Assembly: GCA_040752895.1 (NCBI GenBank)
Contig: JBFMHN010000001.1
Span: forward strand, 88,286 to 152,285
DNA from: Pseudomonadota bacterium
GTDB lineage: Bacteria > Pseudomonadota > Alphaproteobacteria > GCA-2746255
Reading direction: 5' to 3'
Length of the DNA stretch: 64,000 bases
Shown in pieces: positions 27,352-36,733 of this stretch. The translations under genes were made by a program, and so were the position numbers. How positions within the stretch are numbered: the stretch's first letter is position 1; each line of letters begins with the position of its first letter. The notes beneath the pieces are model-generated. The model was given only the letters and a program-made list of their open reading frames with translations, had not been told where the DNA came from and did not search any database.

Positions 27352-27992
27352 ATATCATTCTGCTTGGCCCGCCGGGCGCTGGAAAAGGCACGCAAGCGAA
27401 GTTGCTCGAAGAGAAGCGTAGCCTCGTTCATCTTTCGACCGGCGATATGTTGCGCGAGGCGATCGCCTCCGGTTCATCTCTCGGCAAACAGGTGAAGGAG
27501 ATCGTTGAATCGGGAGCCTTGGTGCCGGACGCGATTATTATTCAGATGATCGCGGAGCGCATTTCGGCCTCGGACTGCGCAAAAGGGTTTATTTTGGACG
27601 GCTTCCCCCGAACCGTGCGGCAGGCCGAGGCCTTGGATGCGATGCTGGCGAGAAAAAGCTGGAAAATCGATCATGTCGTCGAGCTTGCCGTTGACGACGA
27701 AGCGCTCGTTCAGCGCATCTCCGGGCGATTCAGTTGCGTAAAATGCGGGGCAGGCTACCACGATACGTTTAAGCAGCCGAAGGTGGATGGCGTTTGTGAC
27801 GTCTGTGGCGGGCGGGAGTTTAGCCGGCGTAAGGACGACACGCCCGAGACAGTGAAGGCTAGGCTAGAGGCCTACCATGCCCAGACCGCCCCCATCTTAC
27901 CATATTACCGCAAACAAGCCGTTCTCCGAATGGTGGACGGCATGGCCGATTTCGAAAGCGTCGCGACCCAGATCCAGACGGCATTGGGATAG
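27348..27992 (+). CDS. adk: Adenylate kinase, zinc-type LID
   Basis: 214-residue long-form adenylate kinase, which interconverts ATP + AMP and 2 ADP. Start ATG 27348 overlaps the secY stop and gives MNIILLGPPGAGKGTQ, with the P-loop at residues 7-15. FILDGFPRTVRQAEALD is the family signature. The LID domain carries Cys130, Cys133, Cys150 and Cys153 (CVKC...CDVC), a four-cysteine zinc site known from Gram-positive and some other kinases but absent from the E. coli enzyme. secY-adk is the usual end of the spc block. Confidence 0.97.
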   Translation: MNIILLGPPGAGKGTQAKLLEEKRSLVHLSTGDMLREAIASGSSLGKQVKEIVESGALVPDAIIIQMIAERISASDCAKGFILDGFPRTVRQAEALDAMLARKSWKIDHVVELAVDDEALVQRISGRFSCVKCGAGYHDTFKQPKVDGVCDVCGGREFSRRKDDTPETVKARLEAYHAQTAPILPYYRKQAVLRMVDGMADFESVATQIQTALG

Positions 27993-28012
27993 GGTGATAA
28001 TGGGTAGATTGA

Positions 28013-28040
28013 TTGACTTGGGGCTTATTGTTCCTATAAT
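28013..28040 (+). promoter_or_regulatory. Near-consensus sigma-70 promoter before rpsM
   Basis: TTGACT (28013-28018) and TATAAT (28035-28040) with a 16-base spacer lie in the 143-base gap after adk. The -10 is a perfect match and the -35 a 5/6 match to consensus, the best promoter by eye in the window. A transcript would start near 28047 and leave a leader of about 90 bases before rpsM, the first gene of the alpha block. Confidence 0.75.
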
Positions 28041-28135
28041 CGCGCACCTTTCCTGACTATCTGCATGATTTTGGAACACCCTTTGTTTGGCTTACGCTTT
28101 CCTTAAAAAGCCAAGGGGTTGGAGGAAATTTCGGC

Positions 28136-28504
28136 GTGGCACGTATTGCGGGCGTAAATATTCCAACGAATAAGCGGGTTGCGATTGCGCTGACCTATAT
28201 TCATGGAATTGGTCGGACAAAAGCGCAGGAAATCTGTGAGAAGGTCGGGATTCCGATCGAGATGCGTGTCGCGCAATTATCCGAAGACGAGGTCATCCGA
28301 ATTCGCGAGGCGATTGACCATAGTTACATCGTCGAAGGGGATTTGCGTCGAGAAGTCGGCATGAACATTAAGCGCTTGATGGACCTCGGGTGCTACCGCG
28401 GGCTTCGGCATCGGAAAGGGTTACCGGTTCGTGGGCAACGAACCCATACGAACGCGCGTACGAGGAAAGGACCGTCCCGGGCTATTGCCGGGAAGAAAAA
28501 ATAG
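28136..28504 (+). CDS. rpsM: 30S ribosomal protein S13
   Basis: 122-residue S13 of the small-subunit head, which contacts P-site tRNA and forms bridges to L5. GTG start with a GGAGG about ten bases upstream. The protein reads [39 protein letters not shown], with the C-terminal signature [27 protein letters not shown]. It heads the alpha block rpsM-rpsK-rpoA-rplQ behind a strong promoter; rpsD is not in this block, as is usual in alphaproteobacteria. Confidence 0.98.
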   Translation: MARIAGVNIPTNKRVAIALTYIHGIGRTKAQEICEKVGIPIEMRVAQLSEDEVIRIREAIDHSYIVEGDLRREVGMNIKRLMDLGCYRGLRHRKGLPVRGQRTHTNARTRKGPSRAIAGKKK

Positions 28505-28521
28505 TTTAAAACGAGGAAGGC

Positions 28522-28914
28522 ATGGCTAAAGCTGCAGCGCAGCGCCCACGCCGCCGCGAACGGAAGAACATCGCTTCCGGTGTCGCGCACGTGAGTGCAA
28601 GCTTTAATAATACGACGATTACGATCACGGATGCCCAGGGCAATGCGATTGCTTGGGCGTCAGCGGGAAGCGAGGGGTTCAAGGGCTCGCGAAAATCGAC
28701 TCCCTATGCCGCCCAGATCGCCGCAGAAGCCGCTGGTAACCGCGCGAAGGAACACGGTATGCATACCCTTGAAGTTGAAGTGAAAGGCCCTGGAGCGGGT
28801 CGTGAATCTGCACTTCGTTCGCTCCAGGCGGTTGGTTTCACGATCACGGCCATTCGTGATGTGACGCCGATCCCCCATAACGGTTGCCGCCCGCGGAAGC
28901 GTCGGCGGGTTTAG
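28522..28914 (+). CDS. rpsK: 30S ribosomal protein S11
   Basis: 130-residue S11 of the platform, near the Shine-Dalgarno helix. Conserved [50 protein letters not shown] and the C-terminal [27 protein letters not shown] are clear. Length is typical. It begins 17 bases after rpsM with AGGAAGG upstream. Confidence 0.98.
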   Translation: MAKAAAQRPRRRERKNIASGVAHVSASFNNTTITITDAQGNAIAWASAGSEGFKGSRKSTPYAAQIAAEAAGNRAKEHGMHTLEVEVKGPGAGRESALRSLQAVGFTITAIRDVTPIPHNGCRPRKRRRV

Positions 28915-29020
28915 TGACGTTATCAGTCGGGCGGGGTTCGAGGAACGGCCCCCTTCGGCAGACGTCGCATGAGGCAACTGCGTGCTTACGGAAGACGTTC
29001 CGTCGTTAGAGGTTGTCCAC

Positions 29021-30037
29021 GTGATCCAGAAGAATTGGCAAGGCCTGATTAAACCGAACAAAATCAACGTCCGAGAGGGCGTAGACCCACGGCGGGAAGC
29101 TTCCGTCATCATCGAACCCCTGGAAAGGGGTTTTGGGCTTACGCTGGGGAACGCGCTCCGGCGAATACTGCTCTCCTCTCTTCAAGGTTCCGCCGTCACC
29201 TCGATCCAGATCAACGGGGTTCTGCACGAATTCTCCTCCATCCCCGGTGTTCGTGAGGACGTGACGGATATCGTCCTGAACATCAAGTCGCTTGCCCTTA
29301 TCCTGCACGGCGAAGGCCCCAAGCGGATGATTCTCAAGGCAACTGGACCGGGTGAGGTTACGGCCGCGCAGATCGAGGGCGGCCACGACATCGAAATCAT
29401 GAATCCGGACCTTGTCCTCTTTACACTCGACAAGGGCGCCTCCGTGACGATGGAACTGACCGTCAACAGCGGGAAGGGCTACGTGCCGGCCACCCAGAAC
29501 CGGCCGGAAGACGCGCCGATCGGCCTGATTCCGGTGGATGCGCTCTACAGCCCTGTGCGCAGGGTGACGTTCAAGGTTGAAAACGCGCGCGTTGGCCAGA
29601 TCACGGACTACGACAAGCTTTCCCTGCAAGTCGAAACGGATGGAACCGTCAAGCCGGATGACGCCGTGGCGTACGCGGCGCGCATTCTGCAAGACCAGCT
29701 TAATCCTTTTGTCACTTTCGAGGAGCCGGTTAAGCGGCCGGTAGTGGAAGAAACGACGGAGCCCGAATTCAATCGCAACCTGCTTCGTAAGGTGGATGAA
29801 TTGGAGCTTTCCGTTCGTTCCGCGAATTGTCTGAAGAACGACAATATTCTCTATATCGGCGATCTCGTTCAGAAGACCGAGGCGGAGATGCTGCGGACGC
29901 CAAACTTTGGCCGCAAATCGCTTAACGAAATCAAAGAGGTGCTTACCCAGATGGGGCTGCACCTGGGTATGGAGATTCCGAACTGGCCGCCGGAAAACAT
30001 CGACGAACTGACGAAGCGCCTGGAGGAGCCGTACTAA
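29021..30037 (+). CDS. rpoA: DNA-directed RNA polymerase subunit alpha
   Basis: 338-residue alpha subunit, whose N-domain dimerises to assemble polymerase and whose C-domain binds UP elements and activators. I choose GTG 29021, giving [17 protein letters not shown] as in alphaproteobacterial homologues; an in-frame GTG at 28982 with an upstream GAGG would add 13 residues and cannot be excluded. The alpha-NTD shows [22 protein letters not shown]; the alpha-CTD shows [48 protein letters not shown]. rplQ follows after 4 bases. Confidence 0.96.
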   Translation: MIQKNWQGLIKPNKINVREGVDPRREASVIIEPLERGFGLTLGNALRRILLSSLQGSAVTSIQINGVLHEFSSIPGVREDVTDIVLNIKSLALILHGEGPKRMILKATGPGEVTAAQIEGGHDIEIMNPDLVLFTLDKGASVTMELTVNSGKGYVPATQNRPEDAPIGLIPVDALYSPVRRVTFKVENARVGQITDYDKLSLQVETDGTVKPDDAVAYAARILQDQLNPFVTFEEPVKRPVVEETTEPEFNRNLLRKVDELELSVRSANCLKNDNILYIGDLVQKTEAEMLRTPNFGRKSLNEIKEVLTQMGLHLGMEIPNWPPENIDELTKRLEEPY

Positions 30038-30041
30038 TCCC

Positions 30042-30473
30042 ATGCGACATCGTTTGAAAGGCAGGAAGCTTAACCGCACCCGAAGCCATCGCAAGGCGAT
30101 GTTTTCGAACATGGCTGTGGCGCTTATCAAGCACGAACAGATTCAGACGACTTTGCCGAAGGCAAAGGATCTCCGCCCCGTCGTCGAAAAGCTGATCACC
30201 TTGGGTAAGCGCGGCGATCTTCACGCGCGTCGTCAGGCGCTGTCGGCGCTTGGGGACAGCAAGATTGCGGACAAGCTTTTCACAACGCTGGCCGAACGCT
30301 ATGCGGATCGGCCCGGCGGCTACACCCGGGTTATGAAATCGGGTTTTCGTTACGGTGACGCCGCGCCGATGGCGGTAATCGAGCTGGTCGATCGGGACCC
30401 GGAGGCCAAGGGTCAAGATTCCGGCCCGGTGCAGGAACGGTCGGAGGAGGCTGCCGAAAGCGCTGGCGCGTAA
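30042..30473 (+). CDS. rplQ: 50S ribosomal protein L17
   Basis: 143-residue L17 at the base of the large subunit near the tunnel exit. [42 protein letters not shown] is the family start, with [42 protein letters not shown] at the end of the core. About 24 acidic/polar residues follow (to ESAGA), longer than in E. coli. It is the last gene of the ribosomal array; an intrinsic terminator follows at once. Confidence 0.98.
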   Translation: MRHRLKGRKLNRTRSHRKAMFSNMAVALIKHEQIQTTLPKAKDLRPVVEKLITLGKRGDLHARRQALSALGDSKIADKLFTTLAERYADRPGGYTRVMKSGFRYGDAAPMAVIELVDRDPEAKGQDSGPVQERSEEAAESAGA

Positions 30474-30499
30474 GCCTGGCTGCGTTGTCGGAGAGGGAG

Positions 30500-30528
30500 G
30501 GGGCGGTCGGATGGGCTGCCCCTTTTTT
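30500..30528 (+). terminator. Intrinsic terminator after rplQ
   Basis: GGGGCGGT (30500-30507) pairs with GCTGCCCC (30515-30522), 8 bp with two G-U pairs and a 7-base loop, followed directly by TTTTTT (30523-30528). It is 27 bases after the rplQ stop and closes the ribosomal protein array. Confidence 0.85.
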
Positions 30529-30565
30529 ATTCGTTTCATCGGCCGCCGCCCGAAGGAGGCGAGGA

Positions 30566-31987
30566 TTGAAAAAACGGGCCCTTGTTTGCGTTTTTGCCGC
30601 AATGCTGGGCATGCCATGGATCGCTTTTTGCCTGTCTGGTCAGGCTCTGGCGCAAACCCGCCTCGCGCCGGAATCAAAAGAGCAAATCCAGATTTCCTTT
30701 GCGCCGGTGGTGAAAAAAGCGGCGCCCGCCGTCGTCAATATCTACACTCGAAAAATTGTTGAAGGGCAGGGTCTCCCCTTTTTCGATGACCCCTTCTTCC
30801 AGCGCTTCTTCGGAGAAGGGCAGGGCCCAAGGCGAAAACGTGAACAAAGCTCGCTCGGCTCGGGCGTCATCGTCCGGCCGGACGGCTTGATTATGACCAG
30901 CAATCACGTGATTGCCGACAGCCGGGAAGTAATCGTGGCGCTGGCCGACCGGCGGGAATTCCCCGCCGAAATCGTCATGGCCGACAAACGGACGGACCTT
31001 GCGGTTCTCCGGATCAAGACAGGCAACGAGGCGCTTCCCTATCTGGAGATGGGGGATTCCGACGATCTCGAGGTCGGTGATCTTGTGCTGGCCATCGGTA
31101 ACCCCTTCGGCGTTGGACAGACGGTGACGAATGGCATCGTCTCGGCGCTTGCCCGCACGACGGTAGGGGTAACCGACTACCACTTCTTCATCCAGACCGA
31201 CGCGGCCATCAATCCGGGGAATTCGGGGGGCGCGTTGGTGACGCTGGATGGGCGCCTGATCGGCATCAATTCCGCGATATATTCGCGCACGGGCTCTTCG
31301 ATCGGGATCGGCTTTGCGGTCCCGACAAACATGGCGCGCACGGTCCTTCACGCGGCCGAGGGCGGCGGCCTGGTTCGGCCTTGGCTCGGGGCTTCGGGCC
31401 AAGCCGTTACCCGGGAACTTGCGAATTCCCTAGGGTTAGACCGACCCGTCGGGGTTCTCGTGAACGCCGTTTATCCCGGAGGCCCGGCGGATCGGGCCGG
31501 GGTCAAGGTCGGGGACGTGATCACCCGGATTGAGGGCCATGAGATATATGATCTTGAGACCCTTCGCTATCGGATTGCGACGATGACGCCGAATGCGAAA
31601 ATTGATGTCTCGATTGTGCGAACCCGCCGGAATCAAGAATTGACGACCACTTTGATGCCGCCGCCGGAAGACCCGCCCCGGAACGAGACTCAACTCGACG
31701 GGGCCCATCCGTTTGCCGGCGCCAAGGCCGCCAATCTTTCTCCCGCCTTGGCCGAAGAGCTTGGCGTCGACGGCATGCGTCCAGGCGTTGTCGTTCTCGA
31801 AATCGTTCGTGGCAGCCCGGCCAATCGGATCGGCCTCGAGGTCGGCGACGTCGTGCTGAAAATCAACGACCAGGACATCAAGCTGGTAAAGAATTTGATG
31901 GATTCTCTTGCCAAGCCGACAACCACCTGGCGCATCACTCTTCGTCGGGGGGAGGACGTCTTTACGACGACCCTACAACAAAGGTGA
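30566..31987 (+). CDS. Periplasmic serine protease, DegP/DegQ (Do) family
   Basis: 473-residue Do-type protease and chaperone of the periplasm. Start is TTG 30566: GGAGG at 30555-30559 is six bases upstream, and the protein then begins with a Sec signal peptide (MKKRALVCVFAAMLG...ALA, cleavage after about residue 29). A longer in-frame reading from 30485 would begin inside the rplQ terminator. Catalytic triad by motif: His114 (TSNHVIAD), Asp144 (KRTDLAVL), Ser220 (NPGNSGGAL). Two PDZ domains follow, around 255-345 and 375-470. Its stop overlaps the rarA start (GTGA). Confidence 0.94.
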   Translation: MKKRALVCVFAAMLGMPWIAFCLSGQALAQTRLAPESKEQIQISFAPVVKKAAPAVVNIYTRKIVEGQGLPFFDDPFFQRFFGEGQGPRRKREQSSLGSGVIVRPDGLIMTSNHVIADSREVIVALADRREFPAEIVMADKRTDLAVLRIKTGNEALPYLEMGDSDDLEVGDLVLAIGNPFGVGQTVTNGIVSALARTTVGVTDYHFFIQTDAAINPGNSGGALVTLDGRLIGINSAIYSRTGSSIGIGFAVPTNMARTVLHAAEGGGLVRPWLGASGQAVTRELANSLGLDRPVGVLVNAVYPGGPADRAGVKVGDVITRIEGHEIYDLETLRYRIATMTPNAKIDVSIVRTRRNQELTTTLMPPPEDPPRNETQLDGAHPFAGAKAANLSPALAEELGVDGMRPGVVVLEIVRGSPANRIGLEVGDVVLKINDQDIKLVKNLMDSLAKPTTTWRITLRRGEDVFTTTLQQR

Positions 31988-33297
31988 CGACCCTTTTTGA
32001 ATCGCAGGCGCCAAAACCGTTAGCGGATCGCCTTCGCCCCAAACGGATCGAGGACGTCGTGGGCCAGGACCATTTGCTGGGTCCGGACGCGCCTATTGGG
32101 CGCATGCTGGCATCGGGGCATTTGGTTTCGATGATCCTTTGGGGGCCGCCGGGTTGCGGCAAGACGACGATCGCCCGGTTGCTGGCCGACCGTACCTCGC
32201 TTGACTTCGTCTCCCTCTCCGCCGTTTTTTCCGGCGTGGCGGATCTGCGGCGGGTATTCGATGTGGCGAAGAAGCGCCGCGCGGCGGGAGAGGGGACCCT
32301 CCTCTTCGTCGATGAGATTCACCGCTTCAACCGGGCCCAGCAGGATGGCTTTCTGCCTTACGTCGAGGACGGCACCGTCACTTTGGTGGGGGCGACCACC
32401 GAAAACCCCTCCTTCGAGCTGAACGCGCCGCTTCTTTCCCGCTGCCAGGTGCTCGTTCTAAGGCGGCTCGACGAGCAGTCCCTCAAAACCCTGTTGGAGC
32501 GCGCCGAGGCGGCGGAAGGAAAGAAAACACCGCTCGACCCGGACGCCCGCCACGCGCTTCTTGCGATGGCGGACGGCGACGGGCGTTTTCTTCTCAATCT
32601 GGTCGAGGACCTTTTCCTGCAGCCGCCGAAGCTGCTGCTCGATACGGCAGGCCTTCTCGCCGCCGTGCAGCGGCGCGCGCCCATCTACGATAAAGGCCGG
32701 GAAGGCCATTACAACCTCATCAGCGCGCTCCACAAATCGCTTCGCGGTTCCGACGCGGATGCCGCCCTCTACTGGCTGGCGCGCATGCTGGCGGGTGGGG
32801 AAGATCCCCTTTACGTCGTGCGCCGCCTTGTCCGCTTCGCGGTCGAGGACATCGGCCTGGCCGATCCCGAAGCCATCCATCAGGCCTTGGCGGCAAAGGA
32901 TGCCTATGATTTTCTCGGTTCGCCGGAAGGCGAGCTTGCCGTCGCCCAGGCCGTCATTTACCTGGCGACCGCGCCGAAGTCGAACGCCGCCTACAAGGCC
33001 TTCGGTGCCGCCAACCAGGCCGCGGTCGAGAGCGGTTCGCTCATGCCCCCCCAGCATATCCTGAACGCGCCGACCCGGATGATGCAGGAATTAGGCTATG
33101 GCAAGGGCTACGTCTATGATCACGACGTGGCGGAAGCGGTCTCCGGTCAGAACTATTTTCCCGACGGCATGGAACGCCCCGGCTTCTATCGCCCTTCCGA
33201 TCGCGGGTATGAGCGCTCACTTCGTGAGCGTCTGACGCGCTGGCTGGAACTTCGCGAACGCCTGGCCGGAAACAGAACGGAAGAAGAAAAAAGATAA
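31984..33297 (+). CDS. rarA: Replication-associated recombination protein A (AAA+ ATPase)
   Basis: 437-residue RarA/MgsA (the relative of yeast Mgs1 and human WRNIP1), a tetrameric AAA+ ATPase acting at stalled replication forks with SSB. Walker A GPPGCGKTT is at residues 54-62, Walker B LLFVDEIHRFN at 106-116, and GATTENPSFELNAPLLSRCQVLVLRRL is the sensor and arginine-finger region. The C-terminal oligomerisation part includes DPLYVVRRLVRFAVEDIGLADP. GTG start overlaps the protease stop by four bases, and its own stop shares a base with the next gene, so the four genes from 30566 form one operon. Confidence 0.95.
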   Translation: MTTLFESQAPKPLADRLRPKRIEDVVGQDHLLGPDAPIGRMLASGHLVSMILWGPPGCGKTTIARLLADRTSLDFVSLSAVFSGVADLRRVFDVAKKRRAAGEGTLLFVDEIHRFNRAQQDGFLPYVEDGTVTLVGATTENPSFELNAPLLSRCQVLVLRRLDEQSLKTLLERAEAAEGKKTPLDPDARHALLAMADGDGRFLLNLVEDLFLQPPKLLLDTAGLLAAVQRRAPIYDKGREGHYNLISALHKSLRGSDADAALYWLARMLAGGEDPLYVVRRLVRFAVEDIGLADPEAIHQALAAKDAYDFLGSPEGELAVAQAVIYLATAPKSNAAYKAFGAANQAAVESGSLMPPQHILNAPTRMMQELGYGKGYVYDHDVAEAVSGQNYFPDGMERPGFYRPSDRGYERSLRERLTRWLELRERLAGNRTEEEKR

Positions 33298-34292
33298 TGC
33301 CCAAGGTGCACTCCCGCGGCGTGGCGGCGGACGAAGGTGGACTTCGTCTGGATCGCTGGTTTCGTCGGCACTTTCCGGAACTGCCCCATACCCACCTGGA
33401 GAGACTGCTTCGCAAGGGCGAAGTCCGGGTCGATGGCCGGCGCGCGAAAGCGGGCCTTCGTCTCGAATCCGGTCAAACGATTCGCATACCGCCCCTACGG
33501 ACGGTGGAACGGCCGTCTCAGGAAGTGAGACCGGCACCCTCGGCGGCCGAAGCCAAGGCCTTGCGGGCGCGTGTCTTATATAAGGACGCCGACATCCTTG
33601 CCATTGACAAGCCGGCTGGCCTTGCCGTGCAGGGAGGCACGAAAACCCGCCACCATCTCGACGGTATGCTGGAGGCGCTCCGGTTCGAAAAAAAGGAGCG
33701 TCCGCGCCTCGTCCACCGCCTTGACCGGGAAACAAGCGGCGTTCTGGTTCTTGCCCGCACGCCGTCCGCCGCCGCCTGGCTTGCGGCGGCTTTTCGTGAG
33801 AAAACCGCCATGCGCAAGGTTTACTGGGCGCTCGTTCGCGGCGTGCCCAGGCCACCAAGGGGTGAGATTACGGCGCCGTTGGCTAAATTGGCCCATGGCA
33901 AGCATGAGCGCGTCGTTGCCAGCGCCGCGGAAGGCAAGGTGGCGCGAACCCGTTACGCGGTTCTCGACCAGGCTGGCCAGAAGGCGGCGTGGCTTGCGCT
34001 CCTACCGTTGACCGGGCGGACCCATCAGCTTCGTGTCCACTGCGCGACGCTCGGAGTTCCGATCCTGGGCGACTACAAATACGGTGGGTCAGCGGCGCGG
34101 ATCGAGGGGGCCGGGCTTGCCAAGCGGCTTCACCTGCACGCCCGGGCGATCGAATTTCCGCACCCCAAGAAGGGAAAGGTGCGGATTCTTGCGCCCTTGC
34201 CCGAGGACCTGCTGGCAAGCTGGGCCTGTTTTGGTTTCGATCCAGCGTTCAAGGGCGACCCCTTCGCCGACTTTGCTTCGGGTGTGTTGTGA
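33297..34292 (+). CDS. rluC: 23S rRNA pseudouridine synthase, RluC/RluD family
   Basis: 331-residue RluA-class pseudouridine synthase. An S4 RNA-binding domain covers about residues 14-70 (LRLDRWFRRHFPELPHTHLERLLRKGEVRVDG). The catalytic domain begins near 95 with VLYKDADILAIDKPAGLAVQGG and carries the HRLDRETSG motif with the nucleophile Asp143, and later LTGRTHQLRVHCATLGVPILGDYKYGG. RluC modifies U955, U2504 and U2580 in E. coli; RluC rather than RluD is inferred from context near rarA and ATP12. Start shares one base with the rarA stop. Confidence 0.9.
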   Translation: MPKVHSRGVAADEGGLRLDRWFRRHFPELPHTHLERLLRKGEVRVDGRRAKAGLRLESGQTIRIPPLRTVERPSQEVRPAPSAAEAKALRARVLYKDADILAIDKPAGLAVQGGTKTRHHLDGMLEALRFEKKERPRLVHRLDRETSGVLVLARTPSAAAWLAAAFREKTAMRKVYWALVRGVPRPPRGEITAPLAKLAHGKHERVVASAAEGKVARTRYAVLDQAGQKAAWLALLPLTGRTHQLRVHCATLGVPILGDYKYGGSAARIEGAGLAKRLHLHARAIEFPHPKKGKVRILAPLPEDLLASWACFGFDPAFKGDPFADFASGVL

Positions 34293-35008
34293 AACGTTTC
34301 TTTAAAACGGCCGGTGTCAGGCAGGAGACGGAAGGCTTCGCGGTGACCCTTGATGGCAAGACGGTCCGCACGCCCTTCGGGACGGCCGTCGTTCTTGTCT
34401 CGCGCCCGCTTGCCGAGGCAATCGCTGAAGAATGGGAAAGCCAGGAAGCGGAAATCCAACCGCATCGGATGCCGCTTATGCGTCTTGCGGCTATTACTCT
34501 CGATCACGTTGCGGCGGCGCGCGAGACGGTCGTCGCCGAGGTGGTGAAATACGTGACGACGGACCTTCTTTGCTACCGGGTCGCCGAACCGTTGGAACTT
34601 GCCGAGCGCCAGCTGGCAGTCTGGCAACCCCTGCTAGACTGGGTGGCCGGTCGCTTCGATGCGCCCCTTGCCGTGACGACGGATATCGTCGCCCTTGATC
34701 AACCGGCTGCTTCCCTTGCCGCTCTTGAGGCGGCCGTCTCCGGCATGAACAACCTCCGTCTGACGGCGTTGCGCGAATCCACGGCGATTTGCGGTTCCTT
34801 GGTCCTGGGGCTGGCGCTGCTCGAAGCAAAGATTGACGCGGAAACCGCCTGGCAGATTTCTCAGCTCGATGAAACTTTCCAAATCGAGAAATGGGGCAGG
34901 GTTCCGGAGGCGGAGGCGCGGCGCAACGACCTCCGTGAAAATCTCGCCGCGGCCGAACGCTTTCTTGTCCTTGGCAACGATTCGCTGGCCCCGCTTTCAG
35001 GCAGTTGA
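34289..35008 (+). CDS. ATP12 family chaperone for F1-ATPase assembly
   Basis: 239-residue ATP12-like protein. In mitochondria Atp12 binds the F1 alpha subunit before assembly; alphaproteobacterial relatives are presumed to do the same in the cytoplasm. Start GTG 34289 overlaps the pseudouridine synthase stop (GTGA) and gives [32 protein letters not shown], the typical beginning. Family segments include [41 protein letters not shown] and the C-terminal [17 protein letters not shown]. Reading further upstream in frame would lie inside the previous gene. A 119-base gap follows before pccB. Confidence 0.93.
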   Translation: MKRFFKTAGVRQETEGFAVTLDGKTVRTPFGTAVVLVSRPLAEAIAEEWESQEAEIQPHRMPLMRLAAITLDHVAAARETVVAEVVKYVTTDLLCYRVAEPLELAERQLAVWQPLLDWVAGRFDAPLAVTTDIVALDQPAASLAALEAAVSGMNNLRLTALRESTAICGSLVLGLALLEAKIDAETAWQISQLDETFQIEKWGRVPEAEARRNDLRENLAAAERFLVLGNDSLAPLSGS

Positions 35009-35127
35009 CGGCGTCCCCCGCCTCAGGTAGCTTCCGTCACAAGGCCTTCATATTCTTGAATAATCGGGGGCAGAGACCCTCGAAACCATCAAGGGTCCGG
35101 GCCGGCCTTGGCGGGAAGGTAGCGTTC

Positions 35128-36660
35128 ATGAAAAACATCCTGGAAGAGCTCGAGCGCAAACGCGCCGCGGCGCGCGCCGGCGGCGGCAAGAAACGTGTGG
35201 CGGCCCAGCACGCGAAAGGAAAACTCACCGCTCGTGAGCGTCTTGAGGTTCTGCTCGATCCGGATTCCTTCGAAGAATACGACATGTTCGTCGAGCATCG
35301 GTGCGGTGATTTCGGCATGGACCAGCAGAAAATTCCCGGCGACGGCGTCGTCACCGGCCACGGCACGATCAACGGCCGCCTCGTCTTCGTTTTCAGCCAG
35401 GACTTCACCGTCTTCGGCGGCTCCCTCAGCGAAACCCACGCCGAGAAGATCTGCAAAATTATGGACCAGGCCATGAAGGTGGGGGCGCCGGTTATCGGGA
35501 TCAACGATTCCGGCGGCGCGCGCATCCAGGAAGGGATTGCTTCGCTCGCCGGCTACGCCGATGTCTTTCAGCGAAACGTGGACGCTTCCGGCGTTATTCC
35601 GCAGCTCTCGCTCATCATGGGTCCGTGCGCGGGCGGTGCGGTTTATTCGCCGGCGATGACGGATTTTATTTTCATGGTGAAGGACGCCTCCTACATGTTC
35701 GTCACCGGGCCCGACGTCGTAAAAACGGTTACCCATGAAACGGTGACCCAGGAAGAGCTCGGCGGCGCCATTACGCATACGACGCGCTCGGGGGTGGCGG
35801 ACCTGGCTTTGGAAAACGATGTTGAAGCCTTGCTGCAGGCGCGTCGCCTGATGGATTTCCTGCCGTCTTCGAATCGGGAGCCGCCGCCGACCTACCCAAC
35901 ATCCGATGCGCCGGACCGGGCCGAGGAATCCCTCGACACCTTGGTGCCGGTGCATCCAAACAAGCCCTACGACATGAAAGAATTGATCCTGAAAGTCGTC
36001 GACGAAGGCGATTTTTTCGAGATTCAGCCGACCTATGCGCAAAACATCCTTATCGGCTTTGGACGCATCGACGGGACGACGGTCGGCATCGTGGCCAATC
36101 AGCCGATGGTGCTTGCCGGTTGCCTCGACATCGATTCCTCGCGCAAGGCGGCGCGCTTCGTGCGTTTTTGCGATTGCTTCAACATTCCCGTCGTCACTTT
36201 TGTGGACGTGCCTGGGTTCCTGCCGGGAACCGGCCAGGAATACGGCGGCATCATCAAGCACGGCGCGAAATTGCTCTTTGCCTTCGCCGAGGCGACGGTC
36301 CCGAAAGTAACCGTCATCACGCGGAAGGCCTATGGCGGCGCCTACGATGTGATGAGCTCGAAGCATCTGCGTGGGGATGTGAACTATGCGTGGCCGACGG
36401 CTGAAATTGCCGTCATGGGCCCCAAGGGGGCGGTTGAAATCATCTTCCGGCAGGACGCGGGAAATACGAAAAAAATCGAAGAGCGAACGGAAGAGTACCG
36501 GAAGAAATTCGCCAATCCCTTTATCGCCGGGCATCGGGGATTCGTTGACGATGTCATCATGCCGCATAACACACGGCGGCGGATCAGCCGGTCGTTAGCC
36601 ATGCTGAAGAACAAGAAACTCGATAACCCCTGGAAGAAACACCCGAATATCCCTCTTTGA
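35128..36660 (+). CDS. pccB: Propionyl-CoA carboxylase beta subunit (carboxyltransferase)
   Basis: 510-residue biotin-dependent carboxyltransferase. Start ATG 35128 ([20 protein letters not shown]); a longer reading from 35005 would begin in the preceding gene's last codons. Family features: [23 protein letters not shown], the oxyanion-hole glycines in [13 protein letters not shown] and [21 protein letters not shown], and [46 protein letters not shown]. Ends [10 protein letters not shown], typical of PccB. With PccA it forms (S)-methylmalonyl-CoA from propionyl-CoA and bicarbonate. Substrate is inferred from family resemblance; acetyl-CoA use is possible. Confidence 0.92.
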   Translation: MKNILEELERKRAAARAGGGKKRVAAQHAKGKLTARERLEVLLDPDSFEEYDMFVEHRCGDFGMDQQKIPGDGVVTGHGTINGRLVFVFSQDFTVFGGSLSETHAEKICKIMDQAMKVGAPVIGINDSGGARIQEGIASLAGYADVFQRNVDASGVIPQLSLIMGPCAGGAVYSPAMTDFIFMVKDASYMFVTGPDVVKTVTHETVTQEELGGAITHTTRSGVADLALENDVEALLQARRLMDFLPSSNREPPPTYPTSDAPDRAEESLDTLVPVHPNKPYDMKELILKVVDEGDFFEIQPTYAQNILIGFGRIDGTTVGIVANQPMVLAGCLDIDSSRKAARFVRFCDCFNIPVVTFVDVPGFLPGTGQEYGGIIKHGAKLLFAFAEATVPKVTVITRKAYGGAYDVMSSKHLRGDVNYAWPTAEIAVMGPKGAVEIIFRQDAGNTKKIEERTEEYRKKFANPFIAGHRGFVDDVIMPHNTRRRISRSLAMLKNKKLDNPWKKHPNIPL

Positions 36661-36733
36661 ACGGAAAGACAATCCCGTCCGTCTGCCGTACTGGGGGTGG
36701 GGGCGGGGCGGAGGGAATGCGTCAGGAAAACCG

